A DNA stretch of 7,157 bases, taken from Candidatus Poseidoniaceae archaeon (lineage in GTDB: Archaea > Thermoplasmatota > Poseidoniia > Poseidoniales > Poseidoniaceae). Shown here piece after piece: positions 1 to 5,487 of this stretch (position 1 is its first letter; each line of letters opens with the position of its first letter). The translations under genes and the position numbers were made by a program. Below the pieces are notes generated by a model. That model made no database searches. It worked only from the letters and a program-made list of their open reading frames with translations, and had not been told where the DNA came from. The stretch is from assembly GCA_028822955.1 (NCBI GenBank), contig JAPKCL010000088.1, forward strand, positions 1-7,157. The letters run 5' to 3'.

Positions 1-389
1 AGGATTTTTTTACTGACATGGTCGATTAAGAACCAATGAACAGAGTTGTCATCGGGTATGTTCAGTTTTTCTCTAAATGCTTGTTTATCAATGTAAACAG
101 TAACCGTTCTTTGACGAATACTGCGGTCTCGAATAGCAACTCTCATCAATGTGTCAAGGCGAATCTGACGAAACTTTGTCGAACGCTGAATCACCGGTAC
201 TTCAATGATTGAATGCGTTTCATCAAGGTTGCTTGCTTCGAAAAGAGCAATCATATCATCGACAACTCTCTGATGCCATTGTTGAAACGCAACAATTGCA
301 AGGAGATTCTTCTCGTCATAATCATCGGGAATGGTCAATGTTTCCTTGTTGAGGTTTTTCCCAGTGATGGAAGGGAATCTTTCGGACAT
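1..389 (-). CDS. Partial thioredoxin-fold (Atp10/redoxin-like) protein without redox cysteines
   Basis: The frame is open from ATG at 389 to the left window edge (129 codons, no stop), so the C-terminus is missing. It begins MSERFPSITGKNLNKETLTI, followed by a hydrophobic strand (NLLAIVAF), then QQWHQRVVDD, a central stretch with IIEVPVIQ, and YIDKQAFREKLNIPDD leading into a strand (HWFLID) near the edge. This order, with a FPS-TGKNL opening, a QQ..VD helix where a thioredoxin CxxC would sit, and a late FLID strand, resembles Atp10/redoxin-like thioredoxin-fold proteins. No cysteine is present in the visible part, so oxidoreductase activity is not supported. The start is chosen because an in-frame stop lies at 441-443 and the homology-like part begins at once; AGGAAG lies upstream. 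It follows taw1 on the same strand after 77 bp and may be co-transcribed. That it is a gene is fairly sure; the family is tentative. Confidence 0.7.
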   Translation of the reverse strand, partial: MSERFPSITGKNLNKETLTIPDDYDEKNLLAIVAFQQWHQRVVDDMIALFEASNLDETHSIIEVPVIQRSTKFRQIRLDTLMRVAIRDRSIRQRTVTVYIDKQAFREKLNIPDDNSVHWFLIDHVSKKI

Positions 390-466
390 AAAGTACACTT
401 CCTGTTTTTTCGCTTTATGATCTGTCACAATACAATCGTATCAAGAGCCCTGAATTGAGTTTCTGT

Positions 467-1477
467 TTAGTTGGACATCTGAAGGTGCTTGACCGACGGT
501 GCCATTCCTAAATCATCAGGGAAGAACATGGTTGGTTCTGGAATTGGCATGAGAGATATTTCTTGACCAACCAATGCCACTCGGCTTGGACGGGAGTCTG
601 ACAACACCTTGCGTCCAGTCAGCGGCGCGATTTTGTTAGAGAAATCCATAATCTCCTCGTGACTTGGCATGTTTTCAACACCTAAATTTTCACGGCTGTG
701 ACCGACAAAGACATAGCCTTTATTTTCGATAAAGTCTGGGTCTGCTCTCATGTCAAGAGCTGCAAATTCCTTAATGTGTTGGTCAGACATGTTGATGCCT
801 TGCATCAGAGTATGACGGCAGACAATACGGGTGTCGAGTGAAGGAAGCAGGTCGAGTGTCTCTGAGAATTTATCCCAAGCATTGGTATTCCATTTTGGTT
901 TACACACTTCATCGAAGACTTTCTTGTTGGGTGCATCGACTGAGACATAGAGTTGGGTGGGTAAGGTATCGAGTTTTTCGAGGACCTTTGGAAGGGTGCC
1001 ATTGGTAACCAACATGGTTGTCATGCCGTGTTTATGGCACAAATCCATGTATTCAGAAAGTCGAGTATAGAGGGTTGGCTCGCCATTGAGTGAAATGGCG
1101 ACGTGTTTTGGATTTTGAGCATCCAGCCACTTTTCTCGAGGGACTTTGGGGTTCCCACCAAAACCTGAGAGTAAACGACGTTGGGCACGAACTGATTCAT
1201 AGAGTAATTCGAGCGGATCTTGGTCGGTTAATTCCAACGTATCCATGTGTGGTTCTCGCCAGCAATAGGTGCAAGCAAGGTTACACTGGTCGACAACCGG
1301 TGACATCTGCATGCAGTTATGGCTCTTGACGCCGTAGAATTTACCCTTGTAACATTGGCGGTCACGAAGAAGTGATTCTTTGGTCCAATGGCACGTTTTA
1401 ACTCCGCCATGTTCACCCACAATGTGGTAGCGTTGTTTCTGTAATTTGGCTTTTAGTGCAAGGTCCATTCCAGCCAT
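467..1477 (-). CDS. taw1: tRNA 4-demethylwyosine synthase (radical SAM, Taw1/TYW1)
   Basis: This is the archaeal Taw1/TYW1 enzyme, which builds the tricyclic 4-demethylwyosine base from N1-methylguanosine-37 of tRNA-Phe using pyruvate and S-adenosylmethionine, in the cytoplasm. Counted from the chosen start (336 aa), three N-terminal cysteines C29, C42 and C55 are spaced 13 and 13 residues apart, and the radical-SAM CxxxCxxC is C65/C69/C72 in CNLACTYCW. This is the two-cluster spacing known for Methanocaldococcus TYW1. K44 in CYKGKFYG matches the lysine proposed to hold pyruvate. NGEPTLY at 131-137 and LVTNGTLP are typical SAM-site segments. The start at 1477 is chosen over an upstream TTG (1564) because AGGAGTGA lies 5 nt before it and the family begins here. 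ATG at 1468 is a weaker alternative. It lacks the flavodoxin domain of eukaryotic TYW1, as expected for Archaea. Confidence 0.95.
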   Translation of the reverse strand: MAGMDLALKAKLQKQRYHIVGEHGGVKTCHWTKESLLRDRQCYKGKFYGVKSHNCMQMSPVVDQCNLACTYCWREPHMDTLELTDQDPLELLYESVRAQRRLLSGFGGNPKVPREKWLDAQNPKHVAISLNGEPTLYTRLSEYMDLCHKHGMTTMLVTNGTLPKVLEKLDTLPTQLYVSVDAPNKKVFDEVCKPKWNTNAWDKFSETLDLLPSLDTRIVCRHTLMQGINMSDQHIKEFAALDMRADPDFIENKGYVFVGHSRENLGVENMPSHEEIMDFSNKIAPLTGRKVLSDSRPSRVALVGQEISLMPIPEPTMFFPDDLGMAPSVKHLQMSN

Positions 1478-1482
1478 GAGGC

Positions 1483-1490
1483 TCACTCCT
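1483..1490 (-). promoter_or_regulatory. Shine-Dalgarno site of taw1
   Basis: AGGAGTGA on the minus strand ends 5 nt before ATG at 1477. It decides the taw1 start and argues against the longer frame that opens with TTG at 1564. Confidence 0.7.
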
Positions 1491-1560
1491 CGTCCGAATT
1501 CCACTGTTGAGATGCAATTGCAACACGGTTGGGAACAGGCTCGGTAAGACAATGCTAATG

Positions 1561-1686
1561 TCAATCCGGTTTCAACTTCGCGCTTGGATAAAAGTCACAA
1601 TATGTTCTGCAATCAATCAGCTCAATGACACGAAATGGTTCAAAAAGCAAGCGCAGTGCCCACTTGAGTAAATCGTGAAGGCTCAT
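1561..1686 (-). CDS. Possible small protein, 41 aa, unknown function
   Basis: A 41-codon frame from ATG (1686-1684) to TGA (1563-1561). The product starts MSLHDLLKWALRLLFEPFRV and continues with IELIDC. The first half could form an amphipathic or membrane-associated helix; there are two cysteines in the middle (C26, C30) and a basic, proline-containing tail. AGAGGA at 1691-1696 lies 4 nt before the start (GAGG 5 nt before), a usable Shine-Dalgarno site. It lies between the two small paralogs and taw1 on the same strand, with 83 bp to the taw1 start. I do not recognise the family, and it shows no clear similarity to the two paralogs upstream. A T7 run directly before the ribosome site may mark the end of the preceding transcript. 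It could be a chance ORF; the ribosome site and position are the only support. Confidence 0.35.
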   Translation of the reverse strand: MSLHDLLKWALRLLFEPFRVIELIDCRTYCDFYPSAKLKPD

Positions 1687-1696
1687 GCATTCCTCT

Positions 1697-1703
1697 AAAA
1701 AAA
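1697..1703 (-). terminator. Possible T-tract terminator after the small paralogs
   Basis: The minus strand reads TTTTTTT here, about 100 bp after the stop of the 40-aa small ORF. Archaeal RNA polymerase often terminates at T-runs without a strong hairpin. An imperfect AT-rich palindrome centred near 1787-1788 (AAAATTTT core, G-C and wobble pairs outward) lies between the ORF stop and this run. Both signals are weak, and the T-run also abuts the ribosome site of the next small ORF. Confidence 0.25.
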
Positions 1704-1804
1704 GATGCGTCCCATAGAGTACGAATCATTGAGTGGAAAAGAAGTCAACTTTAGCGCCTCGACTCAAGACATGTAGTCTCAAGAAAATTTTCTCGAAGCC
1801 CGAA

Positions 1805-1927
1805 TCAAGCCTTACGACCAAATATGGTGGATAAGAAGTTCGTCAATTTCGAACGAGAAAAGATGCCGTTTTGGTACTCTTGAGAATCAAGAACTTGGTC
1901 AATGTATTCGGAAAGGTATGCATCCAT
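1805..1927 (-). CDS. Small protein B, 40 aa, paralog of the adjacent 54-aa protein
   Basis: The product begins MDAYLSEYIDQVLDSQEYQN, continues GIF, then a basic segment (SRSKL), then TNFLSTIFG, and ends RKA. It aligns with the upstream neighbour over the first 23 residues without gaps at 11 identities (M1, D2, L5, Y8, D10, Q11, Q16, E17, G21, I22, F23) plus conservative V/I, I/V, M/L and N/D pairs. A second shared block, TNF[FL]xxI[VF]G, follows after a 5-residue insertion. The ATG overlaps the neighbour's TGA by one base (TGATG), and GAGGTGA at 1934-1940 lies 6 nt before it, so translational coupling is expected. The N-terminal half looks like an acidic helix; the C-terminal part is basic with hydrophobic residues, perhaps a second helix contacting nucleic acid or membrane. 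I do not recognise the family and assign no function. Confidence 0.7.
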   Translation of the reverse strand: MDAYLSEYIDQVLDSQEYQNGIFSRSKLTNFLSTIFGRKA

Positions 1928-2091
1928 CAGAAGTCACCTCGGCGAGTGGTGTATGCGCCACGAGTATCGGCACCGCACCGGTAATCCGAGATCGCTCCAA
2001 CGATAACATCGAAGAAGTTGGTAAAAATACCACTTCGGAGTTCTTGTTCATTCATAATTTGGTCTACGTAGGTTTCTAAATTTTTATCCAT
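1927..2091 (-). CDS. Small protein A, 54 aa, paralog of the adjacent 40-aa protein
   Basis: The product begins MDKNLETYVDQIMNEQELRS, continues GIF, TNFFDVIVGAISDYR, and ends in a tail rich in Gly, Thr and Arg with a single cysteine (C39). It shares its first 23 residues and a later TNF-x-I-G block with the 40-aa protein that follows it. At 4 of the 11 shared identical positions in the first block the two genes use different synonymous codons (Leu, Glu, Gly, Ile), as expected for protein-level conservation. GGCGGA at 2098-2103, 6 nt before the ATG, is a moderate ribosome site. A TATA-like box (2143-2150) and an inverted repeat (2103-2124) lie upstream, suggesting this is the first gene of a small operon that starts downstream of phoU. 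No known family was recognised. Confidence 0.68.
   Translation of the reverse strand: MDKNLETYVDQIMNEQELRSGIFTNFFDVIVGAISDYRCGADTRGAYTTRRGDF
1934..1940 (-). promoter_or_regulatory. Shine-Dalgarno site of small protein B
   Basis: GAGGTGA lies inside the 3' end of the 54-aa ORF, 6 nt before the start of the 40-aa ORF, and closely matches the archaeal 16S anti-Shine-Dalgarno complement GGAGGTGA. It is strong support that the 40-aa ORF is translated. Confidence 0.65.
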
Positions 2092-2102
2092 AGTGCTTCC
2101 GC

Positions 2103-2124
2103 CTGTAACTCATCTTTGTTACAG
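2103..2124. repeat. Perfect 7-bp inverted repeat before the small-protein operon
   Basis: The arms CTGTAAC (2103-2109) and GTTACAG (2118-2124) are exact reverse complements, separated by 8 nt. The element sits just upstream of the 54-aa ORF and at the transcription start predicted from the TATA-like box at 2143-2150. It could be an operator for a dimeric regulator, or a hairpin at the 5' end of the mRNA whose 3' arm touches the ribosome site (2098-2103). Confidence 0.5.
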
Positions 2125-2142
2125 TGTATTTTTGGAACCCGA

Positions 2143-2150
2143 CCTATATC
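2143..2150 (-). promoter_or_regulatory. TATA-like box for the small-protein operon
   Basis: The minus strand reads GATATAGG here, preceded by GGTTT. Archaeal spacing of about 25 bp would place the transcript start near 2121, giving a leader of about 30 nt before the ATG at 2091. The match is modest and based on sequence only. The rest of the 2092-2212 gap holds two inverted repeats and no gene that I can support. Confidence 0.35.
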
Positions 2151-2189
2151 AAACCGAGGTGAATTTGCCAACACTCCGGTGCTAATAGT

Positions 2190-2204
2190 AAAGTAAGTTA
2201 CTTT
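2190..2204. repeat. Near-palindrome downstream of phoU
   Basis: AAAGTAA and TTACTTT flank a single central G, and GT/AC pairs extend the symmetry with one extra T. It begins 8 bp after the phoU stop codon. It could be part of the phoU 3' end (a weak hairpin with short T stretches on the minus strand) or a protein-binding site upstream of the small-protein operon. The GTAAC/GTTAC bases recall the inverted repeat at 2103-2124. Confidence 0.35.
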
Positions 2205-2212
2205 TACAACAC

Positions 2213-3256
2213 TTAATTATGGAAGCGTTGCATCTCGCTTGAAACCTTCAAATTGAGAAGGATTTCTCCAAAGTCACGGGAATATGCGCACAAACGCCGA
2301 ACGGATTCTGACAAACTCAAATCAAAGGCCATCCATTCGTTTTGGCGATGGTTAGCGAGTAAATCTTGTTCGTGGAGAACGAGGATTTGTTGCGCATCCT
2401 TCAATTGTTTACGTGCATGTTCGATTCGTATTGAATCTCGTGTTCTGATGTTAATCATCAATTCTTTGAGAGCTGATTGCCATTCTGGCAGTTGTTCCAA
2501 AGAAGTTGCTTCGGCAAGGTTTCGTGTTATTCGAGGGTTTTCAATAACCAGTTGACAGATAGTATAGGCATGGTCCATCATTCGTTCGAGTGAACGAGCC
2601 AGGTTTGCATATTCGAGGGCCTGAATACGGCTGAGGTTGAGTTTTGTCGAAACAATGTGGGAGCCAAGTAAAATTCGTACTTGACGTTCAATCAGGTAAA
2701 GAAGCGCATCAACTTCACTTTCTCGTTCATCTGCATCAGATATATATTCCCTATCTTCGCCATCGAAAACACTGATGATATCTCGTATTAACGAGGTGAC
2801 TTGAAGATACATTCGATTGAGGCTTGCATGCAAGGGCATATCTCCTGCATTGATCAAACATTTTAATTCGATGAGGCCTTCTTTTTCATCGATGATTTCA
2901 AAGCCTCTGGTACTGCGTAGAAATCTACGAACCTGGGCAGAATATTCTTTTCGGAAAGCCGTATCAAAGAGAATAGAAATCGAGTCAGCACCGGAGATAT
3001 ATGCTCCCATTAAGTGGTCATGTAGGCTGTTTTCGGAAATATTGTTTGCATCAAAGGTGATGTGATTAACTAAATTTTCTGCCATATTCAATGGGGTGAT
3101 TCGAAGAGCACCGCTCGGCCTCCAATCGACACGTAAAGAATCACGTGATTTCAGTTGTTGTTCAACGACCCATGGTTTTGGTAAACTCACTGTAAATGTG
3201 CTCCCGCCAGTACTTTGTAATTTCCGAACTTCTTGTTCTCCTGGCCCGAGTCCCAT
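2213..3256 (-). CDS. phoU: AbrB-PhoU phosphate uptake regulator
   Basis: This is a 347-aa archaeal PhoU-type regulator that probably senses or relays phosphate status to transport and transcription. Residues about 9-56 form a SpoVT/AbrB-like DNA-binding domain (VRKLQSTGGSTFTVSLPKPW, then a LRVDW and ALRITPL strand pair). The rest is helical with two PhoU-like units. The first holds the acidic ERESEVD (177-183); the second holds LERMMDHA (223-230), close to the ExxxD metal motif of PhoU. The start at 3256 is chosen because the AbrB domain follows directly and a TATA box lies about 30 bp upstream, giving a leaderless or nearly leaderless mRNA. The frame could be extended to 3421, but that would run through the promoter and into the divergent transporter gene. 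The divergent partner is a PiT phosphate transporter, which supports the role. The AbrB domain makes self-regulation and control of the transporter plausible. Confidence 0.9.
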   Translation of the reverse strand: MGLGPGEQEVRKLQSTGGSTFTVSLPKPWVVEQQLKSRDSLRVDWRPSGALRITPLNMAENLVNHITFDANNISENSLHDHLMGAYISGADSISILFDTAFRKEYSAQVRRFLRSTRGFEIIDEKEGLIELKCLINAGDMPLHASLNRMYLQVTSLIRDIISVFDGEDREYISDADERESEVDALLYLIERQVRILLGSHIVSTKLNLSRIQALEYANLARSLERMMDHAYTICQLVIENPRITRNLAEATSLEQLPEWQSALKELMINIRTRDSIRIEHARKQLKDAQQILVLHEQDLLANHRQNEWMAFDLSLSESVRRLCAYSRDFGEILLNLKVSSEMQRFHN

Positions 3257-3280
3257 AGTATCAATCACGCGACTAAATAC

Positions 3281-3292
3281 TTCTATATAGAA
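3281..3292 (-). promoter_or_regulatory. phoU TATA box inside a 12-bp perfect palindrome
   Basis: TTCTATATAGAA is a perfect palindrome whose core TATATA serves as the phoU TATA box. Its centre lies about 30 bp before ATG 3256, so transcription should begin within a few bases of the start codon (leaderless or very short leader; no Shine-Dalgarno site is present). The symmetry could also serve as an operator half-site pair. Confidence 0.6.
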
Positions 3293-3306
3293 TATACATG
3301 GGTTTG

Positions 3307-3314
3307 AATATATA
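3307..3314 (+). promoter_or_regulatory. TATA box of the phosphate transporter gene
   Basis: AATATATA (3307-3314) is centred about 25 bp before ATG 3336, so a leaderless transcript is expected; no Shine-Dalgarno site precedes the start. The box lies about 20 bp from the divergent phoU TATA box, and GAATATA occurs twice in the same orientation (3290-3296, 3306-3312), so one bound regulator could block both promoters. Confidence 0.6.
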
Positions 3315-3335
3315 CCTATATTTGATAGTGATGCT

Positions 3336-5429
3336 ATGGACTCGACCTTCCTGCTGCTTGGAACCGCTTTTGTTGTGTGCGCATACATGGCATGGAATAT
3401 CGGCGCCAACGATGTTGCCAATGCTATGGGGACTTCTGTTGGTTCAGGGGCATTGACATTACGAAGAGCGATTATTGTCGCCGCTGTATTCGAGTTTTCG
3501 GGTGCGGTATTCTTTGGGAGCCATGTTACTGAAACGATTCGAAAAGGTGTTCTTGACTTTGGCGATGGCGATTTTACATACGAATTGAGTCAAAAACTGA
3601 TGTATGGTTTTATGGCCGCATTATTGGCTGCAGCAATTTGGCTCACAATTGCTACTCGGTTTGGTATGCCCGTCTCAACAACTCACAGTATTGTCGGTGG
3701 AGTCATCGGCATGGGGTTGTACATCCAACCTTCATCTGTAAACTGGTCGAAAGTAATTGAAATCGTGTTAAGTTGGGTTGCTTCTCCTTTACTGGGAGGT
3801 ATTCTTGCATTTGTCTCGTTCTTCGTGATTAAACGGCTCATTTTTAACAATGAAGATCCACTTGGACAGACCAAAAGATTAGCCCCAATTCTCGCTTTAC
3901 CTACATTTTTTGTTTTAGGTCTAGCATTCCAATTCAAAGCACTCAAAGGGTTCTATTCGAATCTTGACAATGCCGGATATATCGATAAAAAGAAATGGTT
4001 ACCTGCAAAAGAGGGTTCGACGTTCAATCCTTTCGCCAATGATGCTTGGATTCCAATTAACAGTCTAGCGGTTGCATTGGCAATAGGAATTCTAGCGAGC
4101 ACGGTTCTGTATCTTGTCCTTCGCCGTTATCAATTCAAAGAGGAAGGAATGGAAGGGAGTGAACGTGTCTTCATTTGGTTGCAAATTATTACTGCATGTT
4201 ATGTAGCATTTGCACACGGTGCAAATGATGTTGCAAATGCAATCGGCCCAATGGCAGCGATATGGGATATTGCAACATCTGCGGGCGGAGTTTTATCCGA
4301 TGGCGATGTCGGAGTCCCGTTATTCCTCTTACTCATAGGTGGTACTGGAATTACTATTGGTGTTGCAACATGGGGCTACAAGGTCATGGATACGATCGGT
4401 AAGAAAATCACTCACATTACACCTTCGAGAGGGTTTGCTGCTGAGTTTGGGGCAGCAACAACTGTACTGATTTTCTCAATGCCGTTCTTGGCAGTTCCTA
4501 TTTCGACAACCCACACCTTAGTTGGTGCAGTTGTTGGTGTTGGCCTAGCAGGTGGTGCAGGCGCCGTTGATTTCCGAGTCTTTGGAAAAATCGCTGCAAG
4601 TTGGGTAGCAAGTCTACCAATAGCCGGTGCAGGAGCGGTTATGTTCGTGATTCTCTTTGCGGGAGCACCGGTAAATGTAGCAATCGTAACACTGGCCTCC
4701 ATCGGATTAACTGTAGCAATTGTTATGCGTCCTGACAAAAAGGAAGAGGACAAAGGCGATATGGTTGACACAACCCCTTATGATACACTCGATTCAACTC
4801 CATTTGATATGTTTTACCAGCATGCAAAGGCTGTTGAAAAGACGGTTGAACACATGCTTACCGCAGTAACTGCTGCATCGGAAGGTGATGATGCAAGCAA
4901 ATATATCTCTGAAACAATTTCTGCAGAATTGGATGCTGACAATATCAAAACAGATTTACGCAATCGCATTGGAACCGGAGTTCGAATTGCAATCGGCAGA
5001 GATACCTTCTTGCATATGCTTTCACGCCAAGATCGAATTGCAGATTATGCACAAAATGTGGCCGAACAGATTTCATTCAGAGAATTGATGGTTGATGACA
5101 AAGCAAGAGAGAATCTGAAAGCGATGGCAGAATCAGTCCATCGAACCGTTCAAAAGTATTCTGAAACAGTGGATCAGCTCAATATTTTAACACAGTCTGG
5201 ATTTGCTCCTAAGCAACAAGTCGCTCTCAAAGATTTAATTCTTCAAGTAAATATTCTTGAACACGAAGCAGATGAATGCGAAAGTACCGCTGCAGCCTAT
5301 GTCTTTTCTGAAGGAGATGACACACCTTTGGCTGCCATGCACATGTATCGAATCCTACAACGTTTAGACGATGTTGCGAATGCAGCTGAAAAGGCTGCAA
5401 ATGCATTTTTGCCTATCATCAATAAGTGA
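3336..5429 (+). CDS. PiT-family phosphate transporter fused to a DUF47/PhoU-like domain
   Basis: This is a 697-aa inorganic phosphate:cation symporter of the PiT (PHO4) family in the cytoplasmic membrane. The two inverted family repeats are clear: GANDVANA at 23-30 and again at 295-302, each followed by a PVSTTHS/PISTTHT loop (112-118, 388-394). Many hydrophobic segments span residues 5-460. After a charged linker (467-475) a soluble, mainly helical C-terminal region (about 481-697) shows DUF47/PhoU-like features, including EHEADE at 642-647 and RLDDVANAAEKAAN near the end. DUF47 is usually a separate gene next to pit, so this looks like a regulator-transporter fusion. The start at 3336 is supported by the TATA box 25 bp upstream. 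It is divergent from phoU, and no terminator is obvious before the ABC gene 58 bp downstream. The cation (Na+ or H+) cannot be told from the sequence. Confidence 0.93.
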   Translation: MDSTFLLLGTAFVVCAYMAWNIGANDVANAMGTSVGSGALTLRRAIIVAAVFEFSGAVFFGSHVTETIRKGVLDFGDGDFTYELSQKLMYGFMAALLAAAIWLTIATRFGMPVSTTHSIVGGVIGMGLYIQPSSVNWSKVIEIVLSWVASPLLGGILAFVSFFVIKRLIFNNEDPLGQTKRLAPILALPTFFVLGLAFQFKALKGFYSNLDNAGYIDKKKWLPAKEGSTFNPFANDAWIPINSLAVALAIGILASTVLYLVLRRYQFKEEGMEGSERVFIWLQIITACYVAFAHGANDVANAIGPMAAIWDIATSAGGVLSDGDVGVPLFLLLIGGTGITIGVATWGYKVMDTIGKKITHITPSRGFAAEFGAATTVLIFSMPFLAVPISTTHTLVGAVVGVGLAGGAGAVDFRVFGKIAASWVASLPIAGAGAVMFVILFAGAPVNVAIVTLASIGLTVAIVMRPDKKEEDKGDMVDTTPYDTLDSTPFDMFYQHAKAVEKTVEHMLTAVTAASEGDDASKYISETISAELDADNIKTDLRNRIGTGVRIAIGRDTFLHMLSRQDRIADYAQNVAEQISFRELMVDDKARENLKAMAESVHRTVQKYSETVDQLNILTQSGFAPKQQVALKDLILQVNILEHEADECESTAAAYVFSEGDDTPLAAMHMYRILQRLDDVANAAEKAANAFLPIINK

Positions 5430-5446
5430 TTGCAAAACATGTATTG

Positions 5447-5453
5447 ATATATT
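5447..5453 (+). promoter_or_regulatory. Possible TATA box for the ABC transporter operon
   Basis: ATATATT lies in the 58-bp gap after the transporter stop. Archaeal spacing puts the transcript start near 5475, just before or at the ribosome site, giving a very short leader. Read-through from the upstream gene is equally possible. Confidence 0.35.
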
Positions 5454-5474
5454 GATTCAGAAAAATATAGAATT

Positions 5475-5480
5475 AGGTGA
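5475..5480 (+). promoter_or_regulatory. Shine-Dalgarno site of the ABC ATPase gene
   Basis: AGGTGA lies 7 nt before ATG 5488. It fixes the start there and rejects the longer frame that begins at 5371 inside the phosphate transporter gene. Confidence 0.7.
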
Positions 5481-5487
5481 ACTGGAA

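Noticed and set aside
213..458. Plus-strand 81-codon ORF
   Set aside because: It is antisense to the partial minus-strand gene, whose translation has a clear protein-like pattern; no ribosome site or family features.
1513..1522. 10-bp palindrome TGCAATTGCA in the taw1 leader
   Set aside because: Short, AT-rich at the centre, and with no partner site or TATA box nearby; it is expected by chance often enough not to be called a site.
1478..1564. N-terminal extension of taw1 from a TTG codon with a CSQPCCNC cysteine cluster
   Set aside because: The cysteines are not part of the known Taw1 set, a good Shine-Dalgarno site lies directly before ATG 1477, and homologous sequence begins there.
1625..1880. 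Short plus-strand ORFs of 17-19 codons (starts near 1625 and 1824)
   Set aside because: Very short, no ribosome site, and antisense to the small minus-strand ORFs.
1565..2212. tRNA, other structured RNA gene or CRISPR in the gap between taw1 and phoU
   Set aside because: No cloverleaf, T-loop or regular repeat-spacer pattern found; the similarity in this stretch is explained by the two small paralogous ORFs.
3257..3421. Longer phoU frame starting at 3421
   Set aside because: It would run through both TATA boxes and the first 28 codons of the divergent transporter; the AbrB domain begins right after ATG 3256.
5371..5487. Longer ABC ATPase frame starting inside the transporter gene
   Set aside because: The ATP-binding domain begins at the ATG at 5488, which has its own AGGTGA site; the upstream part is out-of-frame transporter sequence.
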